Of a stretch of DNA of 64,000 nt, positions 61,757 through 64,000 are shown piece after piece. Numbering within the stretch: position 1 is the stretch's first letter; each line of letters opens with the position of its first letter. The stretch lies in assembly GCA_023376005.1 (NCBI GenBank), contig CM042145.1:92470415-92534414 (forward strand). The letters run 5' to 3'. The position numbers and the translations under genes are program-made. Under the pieces are notes generated by a model, which was given only the letters and a program-made list of their open reading frames with translations, was not told the origin of the DNA and did no database searches. This DNA is from Doryteuthis pealeii. Lineage: Eukaryota > Mollusca > Cephalopoda > Myopsida > Loliginidae.

Positions 61757-62706
61757 TAGAAACAGAGAGGGGGAAAAGAATAGATAGAGAGAAACGGAGA
61801 AGGGGAAAGAGAATAGATAGAGAGAAATGGAGAAGGGGAAGAGAATAGATAGAGAGAAACAGTGAGGGGAAGAGAATACATAGAAACAGAGAGGAGGAAA
61901 GATAATAGATAGAGAAACGTAGAAGGGGAAGAGAATAGATAGAGAGAAATAAAGAGGGGGAAAGAGAAATAGATAGAGAGAAACAGAGGGGGAAGAGAAT
62001 AGATAGAGAGAAATGGAGAGGGAGAAAGAAAATAGATAGAGAGAAACAGAGAAGGGGAAAGAGAATAGATAGAGAGAAATAGAAATGGGGAAGAGAATAG
62101 ATAGAGGGAAACAGAGAGGGGAAAGAGAATAGATAGAGAGAAACAGAGAGGGAAAGAGAATAGATAGAAACAACAGAGAGGGGAAAGAGAATAGATAGAG
62201 ACAGAGAGGGAAGAGAATAGATAGAAACAAACAGAGGGGGAAGAGAATAGATAGAGACAAACAGAGAGGGAAAGAGAATAGATAGAGACAAATGGAGATG
62301 GGGAAGATAATAGATAGAGAGAAACGGAGAGGAGGAAAGAGAATAGAGAGAAACAGAGAGGAGGAAAGAGAATAGATAGAGACAAACAGAGAGGGGGAAA
62401 GAGGATAGATAGAGAGAAACAGAGAGGGGGAAAGAGAATAGATAGAGGGAAACAGAGGGGGAAAGAGAATAGATAGAGAGAAATAGAAAGGGGGAAAGAG
62501 AATAGATAGAAACAAACAGAGAGGGGGAAGAAAATAGATAGAAACAAACAGAGAGGGGGAAGAGAATAGATAGAGACAAACAGGGGAAGAGAATAGATAG
62601 AGAGAAATGGAGATGGGGAAGATAATAGATAGAGAGAAACAGAGAGGGGGAAAGAGAATAGATAGAGACAAACAGAGAGGGGGAAAGAGAATAGATAGAG
62701 AGAAAC
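61757..62706. repeat. 33-bp GA-rich minisatellite, about 28 units
   Basis: Unit of about 33 bp: GAGAATAGATAGAGAGAAAC, AGAGAGGGGGAAA, with many single-base and short length variants. The minus strand lacks stop words, so all three of its frames are open for 260-350 codons (L/S/I/F/Y-rich). None is a gene. Confidence 0.9.
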
Positions 62707-63263
62707 GAACTGGATTTCTTAGAAACAAGACGTATCTTGTTCCCCTCTGAGGTACATTTTCATCCCCATCAAACCTCATATAGGAATGAAATTGCTCTGA
62801 GAGTGACCAGGTCACCAGTGGTCTAAGTCACAGATTCGGGTTGGCAAAACAAACCTGCTGATTATATTAAGTAACTTTCTAGCAGCAGCCACATGGTGCC
62901 ATATTCAATGTGCCATGAGATCTGATAGCAGGGACATCCTCCAGAGGCACATGAGTCTGACTATCAGGCCATGCTGTGAGAAAATGGGGAAAAATTTGCA
63001 CACTTTCAATTGAATAACCAGATAGGTCACCATGGCAACAGATGGTGTTGTCATCAATCAAAATTCTTGGATAAGCAAGGGCAGATAATCCAACAGTGAA
63101 GAGTTGCAGTAAAATAAGGGCAGATAACTGAACCTGTAGAATAATGTATGCATTTTATGGCTCTAGTCTGTTCTATTCTTGATCAAGCCCTAGAAGTTTT
63201 CAGCACCCCCTCTTATATATATTCATACTGGTTCTTGAGTTTAGGACATACTGTCACCTAGAC
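62707..63263. other. Balanced-composition island, unidentified
   Basis: Less AT-rich, no tandem structure. Minus-strand frames start MTWSLSEQFHSYMRFDGDEN (62815, running into the minisatellite) and MIDDNTICCHGDLSGYSIES (63061, 60 residues). Neither is a family I recognise. Could be an exon remnant or an old element. Confidence 0.3.
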
Positions 63264-63735
63264 CTGTCAGGTAGGGCTTTAGAATACACTGACTGCACCT
63301 CTGCAGATGGGTAAGACCTCCCCCCATGACCACCTGTGATGCTTAAGGATAGAACCCGGGTGGCTAGGTAGTTCATGACATGTAACACTCCACTTTGACC
63401 CTTACTTAGGCTAGACGGGTGGTCAGAGAAGCCCTCTACAATCAATTGGCTGTTCACATTAAGCCCTATTACCTATATGATTGTTTCAACCCTATTGCCC
63501 TTATGGCAAGCCCCAACTCTTTTTATCATATATGTGCTAAAAGGTGGTGGCTGAGGGTGTTAATGTCCTGGGCATGACATTAAACTCTATATGATTGTAA
63601 AGTTCCAATTCTGGAGCTCTAGGGAATGTGGAGTACCCCTTCATCACCATTACCCCCAGGTCCATTCTGACCCAGAGTGGTAGTACCTGTTAGGATCCCA
63701 TCCATGGGTTAAATAGAAAAAAATGAGTTTTAAAA
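63264..63735 (+). mobile_element. R3 retroposon, sense, without tail
   Basis: CTGTCAGGTAGGGCTTTAGA, CTGCACCTCTGCAGATGGGT, TAGGCTAGACGGGTGGTCAG, CCCTTATGGCAAGCCCCAAC, TTCCAATTCTGGAGCTCTAG, AGTGGTAGTACCTGTTAGGA, CATGGGTTAAATAGAAA. It stops at the A-rich spacer and runs into SINE-B. Confidence 0.75.
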
Positions 63736-63738
63736 AAT

Positions 63739-63902
63739 TCTCTGGCTAAGATTAAATAGTAGGGCAGATTGGGTTCTTTAAACTTGATCTAGGAGAAGGA
63801 AAATTCTGAATGCAAACCTGTTAAACTCCGCTTAAAAATTGACCTTGTATCAAATCCTACTTGTGCAGGGGTGTTGGTAAATACATACTTGCAAATTAAA
63901 CT
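63739..63902 (+). mobile_element. SINE-B 3' half
   Basis: TTAAATAGTAGGGCAGATTG, TAGGAGAAGGAAAATTCTGA, TGTTAAACTCCGCTTAAAAA, GTTGGTAAATACATACTTGC. About 100 bp of AT-rich sequence follows to the window end. Confidence 0.75.
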
Positions 63903-64000
63903 AACAATTGCTTTAATTTTAAAAAGCATTTTAAAAATGCATTGCTTTATTATGATCTTTGGTAATCCTTAACTTTTTCCTTGTAAATTCCTACCATAAA

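Noticed and set aside
61680..62815. Three overlapping minus-strand ORFs of 267-353 codons
   Set aside because: They are the three frames of one 33-bp GA-rich minisatellite that lacks stop words; composition is purely repetitive.

Overview
The window looks like intron and intergenic DNA from a large, repeat-rich animal genome, most likely a mollusc and probably a coleoid cephalopod. That assignment is an inference from the mix of elements: two abundant tRNA-headed SINE families, mariner, Helitron, Penelope-like and Copia elements, LINE fragments, and long (TA)n, (CA)n and poly(A) tracts in an AT-rich background. No bacterial-style genes, operons, CRISPR arrays or rRNA/tRNA genes are present. 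Names such as SINE-A, SINE-B, R3, PLE-1, G, H, J and Hel-1/2/3 are labels made for this annotation by comparing copies inside the window; they are not database names. In the PLE labels the number marks a family, as it does for Hel.

Host coding sequence is almost absent. The best candidate is one short minus-strand exon at 56750-56919. It would encode the N-terminus of a fatty acid transport protein (SLC27A/FATP-like), with a hydrophobic segment, a GGWR motif and a plausible acceptor and donor. If so, much of the window to its left would be that gene's first coding intron. No further exon was recognised.

Layout. 0-10 kb: mariner and MITE remnants, foldback elements, degenerate tandem repeats, a composite (TA)n minisatellite, SINE-B copies, and a solo LTR inserted in a SINE-B. 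10-21 kb: three full-length non-autonomous Helitrons, a Penelope-like palindrome inserted in a SINE-B with a 12-bp target duplication, R3 and G repeats, a 48-bp minisatellite and an LTR-like block. 21-36 kb: Penelope-like, mariner, SINE and R3 repeats, two more Helitrons, and a coding-like island of unknown identity. 36-45 kb: a foldback element, LINE 3' ends, a mariner MITE carrying a SINE-A, and a 3.4-kb Copia element (39136-42496) with identical LTRs and an intact gag-protease ORF but a decayed pol lacking reverse transcriptase. 45-52 kb: an A-rich palindrome, Helitron, SINE and R3 clusters, and a LINE C-terminus. 52-58 kb: AT-rich DNA with few recognised repeats, containing the candidate exon. 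58-64 kb: Helitron, SINE, R3, a MITE, a 33-bp minisatellite and R3/SINE-B at the right edge.

The elements are heavily nested, which gives relative ages: Copia in a SINE-B-like copy, a Penelope-like element in SINE-B, an LTR in SINE-B, and SINE-A in a mariner MITE. The most informative locus is the Copia element, because identical LTRs around a broken pol imply recent mobilisation in trans.
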